Of a stretch of 64,000 bases of DNA, positions 28,227-42,200 are shown one piece after another; within the stretch, counting starts at the first letter, position 1, and the number at the start of each line of letters is the position of its first letter. Origin of the DNA: Rhopalosiphum padi (taxonomy: Eukaryota > Arthropoda > Insecta > Hemiptera > Aphididae); the NCBI RefSeq assembly GCF_020882245.1, contig NC_083599.1, forward strand, positions 47,208,748 through 47,272,747, written 5' to 3'. The notes below the pieces were generated by a model. It did not search any database. It saw nothing but the letters and a program-made list of their open reading frames with translations, and was not told the origin of the DNA. Made by a program: the position numbers and the translations under genes.

Positions 28227-30113
28227 ATATGAAGCATAGAATGTCTATAATATATAATTGTAGTGTTATAGATGTTATAACTGTGGGATAAATAATATGA
28301 TAAAGTAAATAATAATAATTTATATTTAATAATGTTTAAAAGCCACATAGTAATATAGTATATATAGTTTTTAACCTCTTAAAATCGAGAAATCGTAATG
28401 GCAATGTTACATAAGTGTTTTCGTTTGATGTGCGGAACGTCACGAAACATTCTTTATTATCATGTTATCATTAATGTTATAATAATACAAATAATGTTAA
28501 TATCAATCATTCGTTTTGTAAAACACCTGTTAAGAAAAAAAAAATCTCGTCTATGAATAAACGACGAGTATAAATTAAAACTAAACTTATAATATGTTAA
28601 ATACAAATGCATACATGCATTGGTAATAGCCAATAGGTATTAAATTTTGTGACTGTACACAGCGATAATTTATAATTTTATAATAAACCACGAAAATTAG
28701 AATTTAATTATTGTCTGAAAACGATTAGTGACTGATGTTTACCTACGCTATACGTATAATAGTCTGAGTTTTTTTTTTAAATTGATTTACGTTCATCCTT
28801 GTATATTTGTACTGGCTTTAATTACGTTTTATTTTCCAGTTAAACAAATGTTAATCTTTTATTCAGCTACCTATGCTTGATGTATATTTTTGTATTGTGT
28901 AACTTGTGAGGTTGTTGGTCCGACACTAAAATTACCTAAAGCTTTGTTGAAATACATGAAATACTATTTGTGGCTTACAAAATTTGACCATATTTTGCTA
29001 TTGAAGCTTCTATATAGGTCACAATTTTAGCCAAACAAAACTTGAATTTAACGTTAAAAAAATAGGTAGGCTCGTGGGCACTGTTGTACATTAGAGTCGA
29101 GTTCGAGTGGATTACTAAGTTTGCTATATTGTATACTTCATTATATTCTTATTAAATTATTTGTAAGATAGAAAAAAGTGAGGCATATAATTATTTGTAG
29201 TCCGACATCACGAACTCTTCGCCAACGACCATACCACGTTGAATACACCAGTTCTCGTCCGATCACTGAAGTTAAGCAACGTCGGGCGTAGTTAGTACTT
29301 GGATGGGTGACCGCTTGGGAACACTACGTGCCGTTGGCATCTTTTTTTTTTTTGTAGCTTTATCACATATATTTATTATCATCATATTTCATGTAAATTT
29401 TTGATATTACTATTAAAGTGATTTATTACACTATTAGTATTACAATTTACAATACCTAGATTGATTCAATCATGTTAAAAACATTGCATTTATTTTAATA
29501 ACAGAATTGAATTATTATATATATACGTAGATAATATTTAAAAAAAAAAATAATTGCAGTAAAATTCATAATAATATAATATACATAAAAGTTTTAAGTT
29601 CCCACAAATAATGTTTTTAAATTATACTATAACATAATTAACATCGTTATTCATTGTTTTGGATTTCGTGAAATTGTCAAGAATTTTGATCAAGGAAGTA
29701 ATTTTTTCTTGACGTTTATGGAAAAATAATTGAAAAAAAATTAAAATATGTCATGGTTTTAATCATGCTCTATAACAAATAGTTCCAAAAGAGTAAAAAA
29801 AATTTTGAAATTTGATCATATGAATGATGATAAAAATAATTTTAAGTATTTATACTGTTAATTTTTTAATACAACAAAACATCAAATCGTTTATAAGGAG
29901 AAATAATTATTTTACGGTTGATAATGTCGTAAAAATTTAAACTTCAAATGCTCATAAAATATTAATTTGGCTTTTTAGTATATATTTTTTTTTTTTACAC
30001 ATATGTTGCTAAACTTATAATATATTTTTATATATATTTATATTTAAATATACTTAGTTATATAGTATAAAACTGTATTCAATTTTCAAACCTTATAGGT
30101 ATAAAATTAATTT
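28227..30113. repeat. Right arm of the large inverted repeat
   Basis: Reverse-complement copy of 24063-25900. The main difference seen is an extra block of about 60 bp near 29745-29805, flanked by A-rich direct repeats, that the left arm lacks. Otherwise only scattered single-base differences are visible. Confidence 0.9.
29221..29340 (+). rRNA. 5S ribosomal RNA, copy C
   Basis: Starts GCCAACGACCATACC at 29221 and ends at the ATC(T)n terminator after 29338. It is the mirror copy of copy A in the right arm, with the same internal control region. The helix formed by CGTAGT and ACTACG is fully paired, which favours a working gene. Confidence 0.9.
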
Positions 30114-32493
30114 GAATTTATTGACTAGGGAACGGATTTAAACGCTCTAAAAATCGGGATATCCCGACAACGTCCCAAGAAAAAAGGTCATATTTTTGAC
30201 ATAGCCCTGTGTGTCCCAGTTTATTTAGTAGTCATTTATTTAATGAAATGCAATTTCACCACCATTTCTAGTGCATTACAATCATAGCTGTAAAAATTAA
30301 GCACCTATAAAATATTATAGTTGTAGATTTGAATGGGCATGAACCAATTGCGCCAAAATTAAAGTTTTCCTGCGCTTGTATTCAAATTTGTCTATTTTCA
30401 GGAATGAAAATATTCTTGTTCGATCTAATTCCATCAACATCAACATAAACAATCTAAACACTAAAATGCTTGAAAATTAAAAACTTATTAATTGATTAAT
30501 TGATTGCTTACTGGTTATAATATATTTTATAGCAGTATCTGGAATTTTATGAAACGATATTATTATTATTACGCAAGTAACAGTAACTTGTTACTGCAGC
30601 AAACAAATTGTGGGACGAAAAAGTAGTAAGACAACATAAAATAAATCACTTTTATAGTAATATATTACCATCTAAATTTAGTTCTTTTTTATAATTATAT
30701 AGTATACAGAAATATAAAATTCATTTTTATTTTATTTTTTTATAAATTTGAATACTTAAAAACAAATTAAATCAGGCTTGTGTAAGGACAATGTTTGAGT
30801 ATGGTATTTAATAATATTTAATTCAGAACTTAACTCCGTTGTTGGAAGTTATATGCAATTTTTTAACTTATGCAATAGATTATAATTAGTTTATAATTGA
30901 GTACTGTAAGTACAATATTATAATGACTTTTTCATGTGTATAACATAATAGTCGACTATACGGCTATTCATTTTATTCTCAAAGTTTGTATATCTAATCA
31001 TAATTTATTTTACTTCTTATACATTTTAATTTACTAATAATATCATTTACTTTTTTAATTAATTAAGTTCAAAAAAATATATTCACAATAAATAAAACAT
31101 ATTTTAGTTTGAATTCAAAAAATATCATTATTTATTCCACAAATAATTTCCTAAAAATATTGGTACTTGTATTTATATTTGTATAAATGTTTAATATAAG
31201 CATCAATAAAAAAAAAAATCTAAATATTTAAAAATCATAATCATATAATAAATTTATTTTCAAATATTATAGTAATTAATTATATAAATATTATGTTTTG
31301 TATTTATACAATCTTGAAAGCGTCAGTTTTAACCATTGTTTTGGTAAATACTCACCAAATGGTTAAAAATGTATTAAAAAAAATATATATTAAATACAGA
31401 ATTATAAAAAAGGGATATTGTTAATTATGGTATACTTTTGTTTATATTTTATGGTATTTCTATAAAATCTTTTAAGGGTTATGATCTTCATAAAAAATAT
31501 GTTAAGACTAAGATAAAAATGTTTATGCGATTAAAATTACACATTTGAACAGTTTTTGTAATCTGTTTTCTTAACATTTATTGTTTAATATTTCTGATAT
31601 TTTTATTTTATTGTAATTTTTAATTAAAACATTTAAAACTAATGTTATATTTATGTATATAGCTTAGAACTTAAGTAGTTTTGCCAGATAAGAACTATAT
31701 TATGTTTTCAACAAGCCTATATAGACTTTTGATGGCAATCATTAATTATATTTATTTAAATTTTAAACGTACTTGTATATTTTTCTTTTAAACACAATAA
31801 TAAACTTATATATTCATCATTATTATTATTACATCGTTAGCACACTCGATGTTGTTTTAAATGATAAAAATAATGATTTTTATGATTTTGCGATGTTTTT
31901 TTGTAATTATTGAGCGGTTGAATTTATGAAATTAGGTATCTATACGGCTATACATTGTATGCAAATGATGTGTCTACATACTATTAAACTAGTAAATTTT
32001 AATTTTATAAATTGCTCTCAATGGCAACTAGTCATTTAATTAAATCAGAATAAAAACAAAATAATAAGTAAATACAGCTGCAATATAAATATAATATAAT
32101 ATAATATAATATAATGTAATATAATATAATATAACATAGCATTTATATAATAACCGTAAAATGTCAGCACCAAAAATAAAAAATAAAATATGTATTGACT
32201 AAGCAAAAAATATAAGCTATAGTCTAATAAAAATTAATTATTTACATAATTAGTTAACATGGAAAACGTTTATCGATAAAATCTTAATGTGTAAATAAAA
32301 TAACTAAATTCAAAAGTATAATAATATAAATAAACTTTATGACTATAGGCACACGTGCCGAATAACACCGATAAAATTATATTGTGAGGCACTTGAATTG
32401 GACTCGGAGAATTGAATAATGATTATTATTATTTATATTAATGTTATGAATTATTTTAATTATAATTTTTATACCTATAGGAAGGAAAATATC
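30114..32493. other. 3' flank of the channel gene
   Basis: AT-rich sequence beyond the stop codon. Several AATAAA motifs occur on the minus strand (for example near 31600 and 31750), so the polyadenylation site cannot be fixed. No other gene is seen. Confidence 0.5.
32084..32134. repeat. (ATAAT)n pentanucleotide microsatellite
   Basis: About ten units of a five-base ATAAT repeat, one unit altered to GTAAT. It lies about 360 bp beyond the stop codon of the channel gene, within the likely 3' untranslated or flanking region. Confidence 0.9.
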
Positions 32494-35400
32494 TTAGACA
32501 AAATTACTGTCTTCTTCGTGGAAGGATATGGGGCGGCCATGTTGTTCACGGGTAAGTAACTGATGTGCAGCAGAATCCATTTCTTCTCTTGTCATATTTA
32601 ACGCTTCGCGTAATTCTTTGGACGTGTTCTGTACAAACACTTCGTCACAGTATTTACCAAGGCCTTGCTCCGCTAATATCTAAATACACGTATTATCTTA
32701 TATTATAAATTATATATCGAAAGTATTCGTGAGTCATAATCATAATCAATGTGTAACAGAAAAACGAAAGCTATCTAGTAAAAGCTAACTCCTAGGTTAG
32801 AACTATCGTTTATTATTAAATAGTTTTTTTTTTATAAACAATATGTAAAAAAATAAATTTTCAAAAATTTAGTTACGTATACAATGTTTTTATTTTTTTT
32901 ATTAAAGTTTCTCCGACATTTAATTGTCATCTAAACTCATTGTTAACAGAGTTACATATTTTTGATATTTAAAAATAGACAACAATAATAGTATTGTAAG
33001 TCAGTGTTTAACAATTTTCATTATTCTAACTACAATATTATTAGTAACAAATAACAATAATATGATATATTTAAGTTTTAAGGGGGTCGAAGCCGATACG
33101 TGTTTAGAACAAAAACACGTCTTACGGGAAAACTTTTACGTCCTGGGTCCCTGAAGAATAGTCGTATTTTGTTGACTTTAAAGCAAGAGAACATTATGCA
33201 GGTCGGATGAAAGCTTGATTTTCAATATTATAGTCATGGAAGCCATGATATGGCGGGTATGTTTTAAAGTAATTCACAATTAATACGATAATAAAATATA
33301 CAAATGCAATGTAATGTGCAGATAACACAATAACAAATTGACACGTTGGTACGGACCAACATGGATATGGTTTGTAAATTAAAATATTTGTATCAACTGA
33401 ATTATGATACATTTATAAATTTAAATACTATTGGGCATTAGCAAAGTGTAAATTTATATACACAGCATTAGACATTTTTATTTACCCACATGATTTATAA
33501 TTTTCATTTTTCACAATACAAATTGTATTATTTCCAATGAATAAGTAAAATAAGTTTTTAATATTTTATACATATATCTTGTACGGAAATTCGTATTAAA
33601 TAGAAATATATCTACCAGTAAGAATTTTAGTTAAAAATGCAATAATATTTAATATTTTTTCTTAGGAAATTTATTAACATTGAAAATAGGAATGATTTAA
33701 AAATTCTTAATTTTATAAATGATGTATAAATATTACTTAATCATTTATATATATATATATACGTATATTTATCTTATTATCCTTCAAAATTTAAACGTTT
33801 GAATATCCGAGTATTACCACCTAATAAATAGTTCAAATATATTACCCGTCCGACGAGGCTTTCCGCAGATCCAATAACTTCGGTTGAATTCAGTCTATCG
33901 TCTATGGGGCTTCCAGGTACAGAATGTGATAACCTGGTTAGGGGCATGGCTCCGTTCATTTCTTCTTTACTATCTATATATTAAATTAATCAAAATTATA
34001 TTGCAATGATTAAAACCACGAACTAATTTGGTTTGACAGTTCACGATTAAAATCAAGGTAAATAAGCACAAACAAAAAGGCTTTTAATAAATATAAAAAA
34101 TATGTTTAAAGTGACAATTTTTTAAATAAAAACTTGTATATTGTACAGCGCTAAAAAGGCGATTCGTGTCCATACGCTAAATACGTACAAAATGTCACAT
34201 TCGCGAATCGATAAGAACTTCAGTCGATTTAAGATAAATATATATAATATGTTTTTTGCGCGTGCAACAAAATAAATAAAAATATTATTATACTATGTCG
34301 TAATTTATCAATAATTTTAAAAGCCTTTCGAATCTGTACTTCTAAAAAATTATAATTACATACTGTAGCCACAAAATGTATAAATTTTGTTTTAATCAAA
34401 CTACACGGCATCACAGTAAAAATGTGATTAGTTATACCTTTGTAATGAAATGAAGCGCGTTGATGCATAATATGCACGGTTCGCTGGTTATTTTGGTCGT
34501 ATAGCAATCTAGCAGCATTACGTTTTCGCATGGGCAGGTATACGTTATCGCCGCTGAAGTTCGACATATTATCATCGGTATCGGGACTTCTGTTTAGCCA
34601 ATCGTTGTTATAGGGGTATCCTCTAATGGTAGCATTTCAAAATAAAAGCAACAGAAAATGTCAATGTTAGCGTTGCGTGCATCGTCATTCATTAGTTATT
34701 TTATTGTATTAGATAAAACAAAAAAATTAAATAAAATGTATAATATATATTTATGTTATATTCATGTCATTATTATAATAATAAAATGTATAGGTATATG
34801 GTGCAAAAAAAAAAAAATAAAATAAAAAAATAAACTGATACTAATATTAAAGCTATTGTAATAAGGCTGTTACGCGTGTAACATATATTATATACGTATA
34901 GGTAGATAGATATAGATATAGATGATACAAGCTGCTATTTAACCGCGCCTATGTCTATGTATGTATACTAAATAAATGTCAACAGCCAAAGAACGTAATT
35001 ATAGTTTTGAAAACTGATGTAAATAAAAGAAGTCATATTTTAAACGAGAAGTACAGTCATAGTTACACTATATACCGTATAGTTTGGTATAATGAAGTAT
35101 TTATGTATGAATTTGTCTTAAACGTGTATAGCCGAAACCGAAAACGAATAAATAATTATGTTTATGGTGAGTACAAGTGTTAAGCATATAAATTAGATTA
35201 AGTATATAAATATAAATAAATAAATATATATATATATATATAATATAGATAGAATAAAGTATATAGGTATAGTGTAAATCATGTAATATATTTTGCTTTT
35301 CATACCATAAAACAAGTTTGGTTAACTCCATAACGGCAACGACATAATATTATAGTGTGTCAATAAAAGCATTTAATATACATATGTAATTTGTTTATGA

Positions 35401-38400
35401 AACTACAAAAAGTAAAAAAAATCAAAGAAGAATCACTTATTCCGAGTTAAGTGTATGTTAATATTATTGTGATCCCTAAAAAACAGCTTATTTCTTACCA
35501 TTAAAATTACGCATTTGAACGGGTAAACGTCTGAAATATACATACATATATAATCTTGCGTCATTTGTACATCATACTCATTATTTGTTTTGGCTAAAAG
35601 ACAAAAGTGCCTTTGGTTAAGAGAATTGAGAGTGTCTCTTAATAAACTTAATAATATGTCTAGCGATGGTTTACATATCGCGTCATCGATATTTTATACT
35701 ATACCTATTTATTGGGTATTAATTATATATACTACATAAACTGATTAATTTATGTCTTTTAGTTTTATTTTTAATAAACGTTAATAGCTACAAATAATTT
35801 TATAAATATCCTGCATTACTATACATCGTTGTCTTACATACATTTATATGGTTTGTACAAAAATAAGATGGACATATTTTATAAATGGTTAGGAAATCAG
35901 AATACTTACATTGTTTTTTTATATAAATCCGTATAATTATAATTCCGTAAGATGGATTAAGATGTTAAGTGTTAATACGTAAAATTTTTTTTTTTTTTTG
36001 AATAGATAGGCATAAAATTGGTTTATTATAAGTTCATATTTTTTAAACGTTATTTAAGGTCAATATTATTCAGATGGCTGTGTATATACCAATAATTCAA
36101 ATTCTTCGAAACATCAAACTATAATAATTGATAAAATGTTAAAAATTTAAATAACTCGAAATTATATTTTATATATTTTTTTATGTATTGTACTCGTATA
36201 GGTAATCTTATCGATAGTTGTAATTAACGATTTTGTTAAGGTTAATATAAAAATATAATTCAGAGGATTTGTTTTCTCCGTCCATTATACATTTGTTGTA
36301 CGAATCGTTAACAAATTGTAATTTTTTGTAGGATCAACGATGTAGATTTGTATCAATATATTTTGAAAACTATATTTTTAATTAATAATGACAATGTTAC
36401 CCGTAGCGTTGGTTTTTTTCAACAACTTAATTTTAAAATTAAATAATGATTTATATTTTAATGTACCTAAGTATCTTCATGTTCTAACCACATAGCCACG
36501 TTTTCAATAAAAAATAAAATATATATATATATATATAAACCACTTTTAAATAAGTCACTTATAATTCTACAAGTTGTATGACCCACAGAGTTTTGGTTCT
36601 GCAAAATGTACATTTAGTATGCATTGAGTGTGATATAATATGCAGAGATAACAAAAGTATAAGTGAAATTTAGAAATGCTCAAATATTCTTTTGAAAAAA
36701 GAAAATGCAACTAAATAGTATACAAATAAAAGGTATTTTGATTGACATCTAAGCAATTATTGATAATAATTTGTTTATTAAATTGTATTTATGGATAGAA
36801 TATTATAAGTAAATAATAATGCTTTAATATTTATAGTTAATGTAAATAAAAACTATATATGCCAAGTATTCAATTCAAATATTTAGGTACGGTATCTAGA
36901 TCCATAATAATATTCTGCCACAATGATAATGTATTCAGATTATAAAATGCAGGAAGAAGTATTGCGTTCATGTGTATTTAAATAATTTTAATTTTAATTA
37001 ATAAATTATAGTTGGTATACAAAAATATATATAGAAACAATAAGTGTAAACAGAAGTATTTAAATTTTAGGAAGGTGATCTAACCTACTGACACTTACAA
37101 AAATCCATTACAACTCTGCAGGAAATTAGTAGTATTATAACATTTAATAACCTATCTACTGGGTTCTAATTTTTTATCATAAAATCGTATTTTTTATTAT
37201 GAATTTTAATAAAATTTTACCTATGTAGTGAAACAGATCCATTTTGAATTTTGGTATCTCGCTGCTGTTTTGCATAGTTGCCTGGTAAATAATCTACTTC
37301 GATTGAACTCGACGGAGACAGCTAGAGTAGAAGAACCCACGGGCGATTAATATAATTTTTTTTTGGTCAATTTAATTATAATGTTAATAAATTTGTTAAT
37401 ATTAAATTAATATTATTAGATATATATCAAGGAAAATACCTTTGTCACATTTCTTCCCGATACTTGTAAGTAATTTTTCTGAAAAATGTATAATTTCTAT
37501 GATATTATAATATAATTAGGTATAGGTTTATAACATTATAACTATTATATTATTATAATATATTTAAGAATAAACAACTATAACTATATTGAACACGGTA
37601 AGTTAGTACATTTTTTAGCTACGTATCAAACGATTAGTTTTTAGTCCAATAACAATAACCACTAGTACCTATATTTGAAGATTTTTATAACATTATTGTT
37701 TAATGATTCACGTATGCACAAATTATATGAGAATATTCTAATCCATTAATAATTTTTATTAACTTTTGACTTGTATTAGATGGGATATGCTTCCACATTT
37801 AAAATGACTCAGTGGATACGTATAATTATTTATTATTTTTTTTTGTAATATTTTTTTTTGCTGAGATGTATAAATTCTAATAGACACATAGTATGATGTA
37901 CATTATTTAAGTTTACGATAAAAAAATAAGTTAATGAGAAATCATAATCTATTAATTAGTAATTATTTTACGTAGTTAAATTTTGTTGAAGTACCGCTAG
38001 ATAAATCGCTAAATATTTGTAAAATAAGTCAACATAATTATTTCATATGTGTGTATGGATAACTATACTACCTAATTTAATTGGCTATGAGTTATGACGA
38101 ATTATTTTATTATTTTAATCGTGATATAATCGAAAACATTATTTAATACATTTAATTATTGCTTTATAGTTTATATTAATTGTAAAATATTAATTATAGG
38201 CGATGATAATATAAGCTCATAATGACATTTATGATTATGTTACAAATATTTATACACAATTGGGTATAATTATAAATTGTAAATATGTATTACATATAGC
38301 CATATAAGTATGTATTAACTATTGAAAGTTATTGCGTGTTAAGTAAAATGAAACTTTCAATTTAAAACATTAGTTATAATACTTCTAGTTACCATTATTA

Positions 38401-39239
38401 TAAAAAAAGTTCTAAGAATAAATACATTTTTCCAAAATTAAAAATTTTCAGTGATTTTAAATTAGTAATTATAATAATATGCACTGTGCTTTTTAAATTT
38501 TAGTACGATGGTAGGTACACTCTACAAACAATTTCTACGTTGTATAATATTATCATTTATGTTAAATAAGAAATATCTGAATAATAATTTGTATTATTCA
38601 CACAATTAGTCACGTTAGTAAATACATTAAAGTTAGTTGCGTTTGTGTATAGGATCTAAAATCTATTTCAAATGCAAATATCAAGCATTTTATAACTATA
38701 CAATATAATATTATAATGTAATATTAAGCTTATTCAACTGGCATATATATTAATATATTGTAATATTTATGATATATTATTAGTTTATTAGCAACAGTAG
38801 CAACTACTTCTGGACCTAACTTTCAACGTAAAGCCTAAAAATTAAAACTACGCGCACATGTTTAGTAACTGTAAGTATGACAACATAAAAAACTGTTAAT
38901 TTTATATCGAGTTTGATCAAAAATTGAAATCACAGTCTATCAAGTGTGTAGCTTACATGCTTCTTTTTCGGATGAGTATTGCTTACTCTAAATGACCGTC
39001 TTAAACTGCCCGTCCTACGTCTCATCGATGACCAAACGCTTCCAAATAGCGAATGATTTCTCTTCAAATTTATAAACGGTTTAAGAACTGTATTTTCAAA
39101 TTTATTAACTACAAATATGTATGATTAAAATAAATACCCTATGTGATGGTTCAGGATTATCGTCGATTAATTCATCGAGGTTTCCAGATATAGCCCTTTT
39201 GATTTCAGGACCAGCATCATGCAAAGTTCGTAAACCAGC
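32494..39239 (-). CDS. Ca-alpha1D: Ca-alpha1D exons 33-38: distal C-terminal tail and stop codon
   Basis: Exons 39138-39239 ([20 protein letters not shown]), 38957-39061 ([17 protein letters not shown]), 37221-37321, 34438-34622, 33846-33973 and 32494-32679. The last two contain ESLVGR joined to [12 protein letters not shown] and the helix [17 protein letters not shown], which match the conserved end region of the fly L-type channel. The stop is TAA at 32496-32494. The middle exons (35-37) have no strong motif and were placed by phase and splice sites, so additional or alternative tail exons in the 2.6-kb intron 34623-37220 cannot be excluded. Confidence 0.85.
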
Positions 39240-42200
39240 CTATAAAAATATTTTTGCTCAGTGAAAAAAATAACCGTGAACTTTCCATGATATTACCTGA
39301 AGAGTGACAGTATTACGCGCTTCTTTATCGCCTTCTTTGAGTTCTTGTTCTTTTCGTTTTTTAAATCGTCGGAAATAATCTTGAATCAAGAATGTTGCGT
39401 AGAATTTACCCACGGTAACTTCGTCATCAACTATTATAACACATTTTGATTGATATATTATTAATAAAAATTAGAACAACAGGTTAACAAAAGCTATACC
39501 TCCCGGAGGTGGTACAACTTGGTCTAAGAGTTTTGGACTGGTTCGTTTCCAAATTTTTTTGATGACTGCCCTTAATTCTGCATTGGCATCATCAATGTTG
39601 CCTTCAGATTTGATGTGTAATGATGTTCTAACGACAGCGAACAATGTCGCATTAAACAACACTGTGCCATCACTATTTAAAGGCATGTTCATTGAAACCA
39701 GTCTCTAAATATTGATTAAAAATATTTGTGTCATATTCAATACATTTTTAAAATAATCTGATAATGTACAGTAAGGTCATAACTCAGTTACGGCCTTGAT
39801 GCTTGACAATAATTAGTTTAGATATTAACATAAATTAAAAATTAAAGATTATGTACCTTACACGCGACTCGATGTGGACATAGTTTACCAAATCCCAAAG
39901 GTGGTGAAATCTTTCTCAACAGCGTTACAACGTCCAGATGCTTTATTCTACCTTTGGCATCGGGGTCGTATTCACTCCACAACCTAATAAATTCGTCTAA
40001 ATGATGGGGCCCGAGTATAGACCAATCTCTGGTTAAATAATCAAAGTTATCCATTATAACTGCGACAAACAAATTGATGATCAGAAATGAACACAACACA
40101 TAAAATGAAATAAAGTATGGAAAAGCAAAATCAGAGCCACAGCAATTATCATCAGTTTTATCAGCCCCCTCATCGCAAAAAACTTCGTTTGGTCGGTAAG
40201 CACATGACATCATAATATCTTGCCAAGCTTCACCTATATACGAAATAATTAATTTTTTCACAATTTAAAGTATAACGTAATATTAAATAATTTAATCAAT
40301 TTACCGGTAGCAGAACGAAAAAGAATTAGAACTGCTTGAGGAAACGTTTGGAAATGATTGTTTCTATGGATTGCAGAATCTTCAGTGTCTTTTGCTATCC
40401 TCCCGAAAATCTATATTAACATTTATTCCACGATATTAAAATGTAATTTTGTGTGTTATTATATGCCAATGAAAAAAATGTATCAACAAAATAATACATA
40501 ATATAATTATAATCATTGAAACTATTACCTGCATCCCAATGACAGCGTAAATAAAGAACAGCATCACAATAAGTAGTGCGACGTATGGTAGGGCTTGAAA
40601 TGATTTTATGAAAGTCCACAACAATGTTCTTATACCGTCGCCACGACTTAATAGCTTAACTAAACGCATAACGCGAAATAGTCGAAAAAAGTTAATCGAC
40701 AGTTTTCTTTCTTTTTTCTTCGGAGCGTTAGCGATATTAGGAGGCTAATAAAATAAAAAATTATCAAACAATATACTTACTGAGAAATTACAAGTACAAT
40801 ATACAAATACATACGGACAAATTTTCAACAACGATATCTATGAAACTCCCCAGTACGATTATGAAATCAAATACATTCCATGCATCCCCGAAATAATTCT
40901 AAAAAACGTTTAAAAAAAAATTAACCATTAATAACCCATAAACAAACCCGTAATTAATAATAGGAAAAGTTCGATTATTTCCTTTAAAAAATTAGATGTT
41001 CACTTTAAGTTTATAAAAGAATAATACATATTATTTGTTATTACACAAAACAGTATATTGTTTAATGTGGGTGCTTAATAAAATAAAAACCACTCGAGAA
41101 TACATTTTATTTAATATTGAACTATAGTATATAGTATTATAGATATGATAATTCAATATTGTTATACATTTATTCATTATACATAAGATATTATTATTAG
41201 TACCTAATATATTTTTTTTTTTAATAGAGTAAAGTGGGTAAAAAATATTTTTCTATTTTACTTAGCTAAATAAATAGTTAGATAGGTACATATAGCGAAA
41301 TGCTTTTTTTTTTAAATTAGTATATATTATGTATATTAATGTGTTATGATTTTTTTTGTGCCGAGGTGTCTAGTCGACTGAATGAAAAAAGTACATAATA
41401 CTTATTATTATTAAAGAATATAATTTTAAATATTTATAAAAAAAAAGTATTTTAATTTAACGGGTTTGATGCATTAATATTATGATGGATGTAATTTAAA
41501 ACATTGCAATGCACTTTTAGTATTATTAAGTAATGAATTACTATTACATTAATAATAAATATAAAATAAATAAATAAGGAATTGAATTAATTTTAAGAAC
41601 AAATGATCTAATAAAATATTTCAAATATTTATGAGCATTCACAAGCGTAAACGAAATGAAACTTTTTCTTATGTATGTCATCTATATTATAGAACATAGA
41701 TAGAACTGTAGAGGTACACACATTATATATATATATTATACTTAATTACAAATTGGCAAATGATTTAAAAAAATATTTATCCTAGTTACAGTCTTAAGTT
41801 TTTAGAATAATTGTTAATTGTATTCAAATATTTCTTCGGAGTGAACAAACAATTAATAAATTATGCATACCTTAAAACGGAAAGCCGCTAGTTTGAATAC
41901 GAATTCCAATGCGAATACAGCGGTGAAAAATAAATTTAACATATCCAAGATGCTATCATAATATTGTGGTTGTTTGTAGAATTTCATTGCAAGTGTAATG
42001 GTGTTTACCATAATTAACACAAATATGGTATATTCAAATGGCTGTGACGTCACGAACCACCACACTTTGTATTGGCATCGGTGCTTGGGAATGTAACGAC
42101 GGACAGGTTTGGCTTTCAGTGCAAATGCTATACAGTTTCTCTAAAAATATATTATAAGTATATAAGCGAATTATGACAAACATAGATAATAATATATAAA

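Noticed and set aside
28157..28348. 63-codon minus-strand frame
   Set aside because: Lies partly in the inverted-repeat arm, is rich in Tyr/Ile/Leu from AT-rich DNA, and its mirror in the other arm shows no sign of coding conservation.
40899..41870. Second, alternative IVS3 exon as known from vertebrate Cav1 genes
   Set aside because: No frame resembling IVS3 with splice sites was found in this intron.
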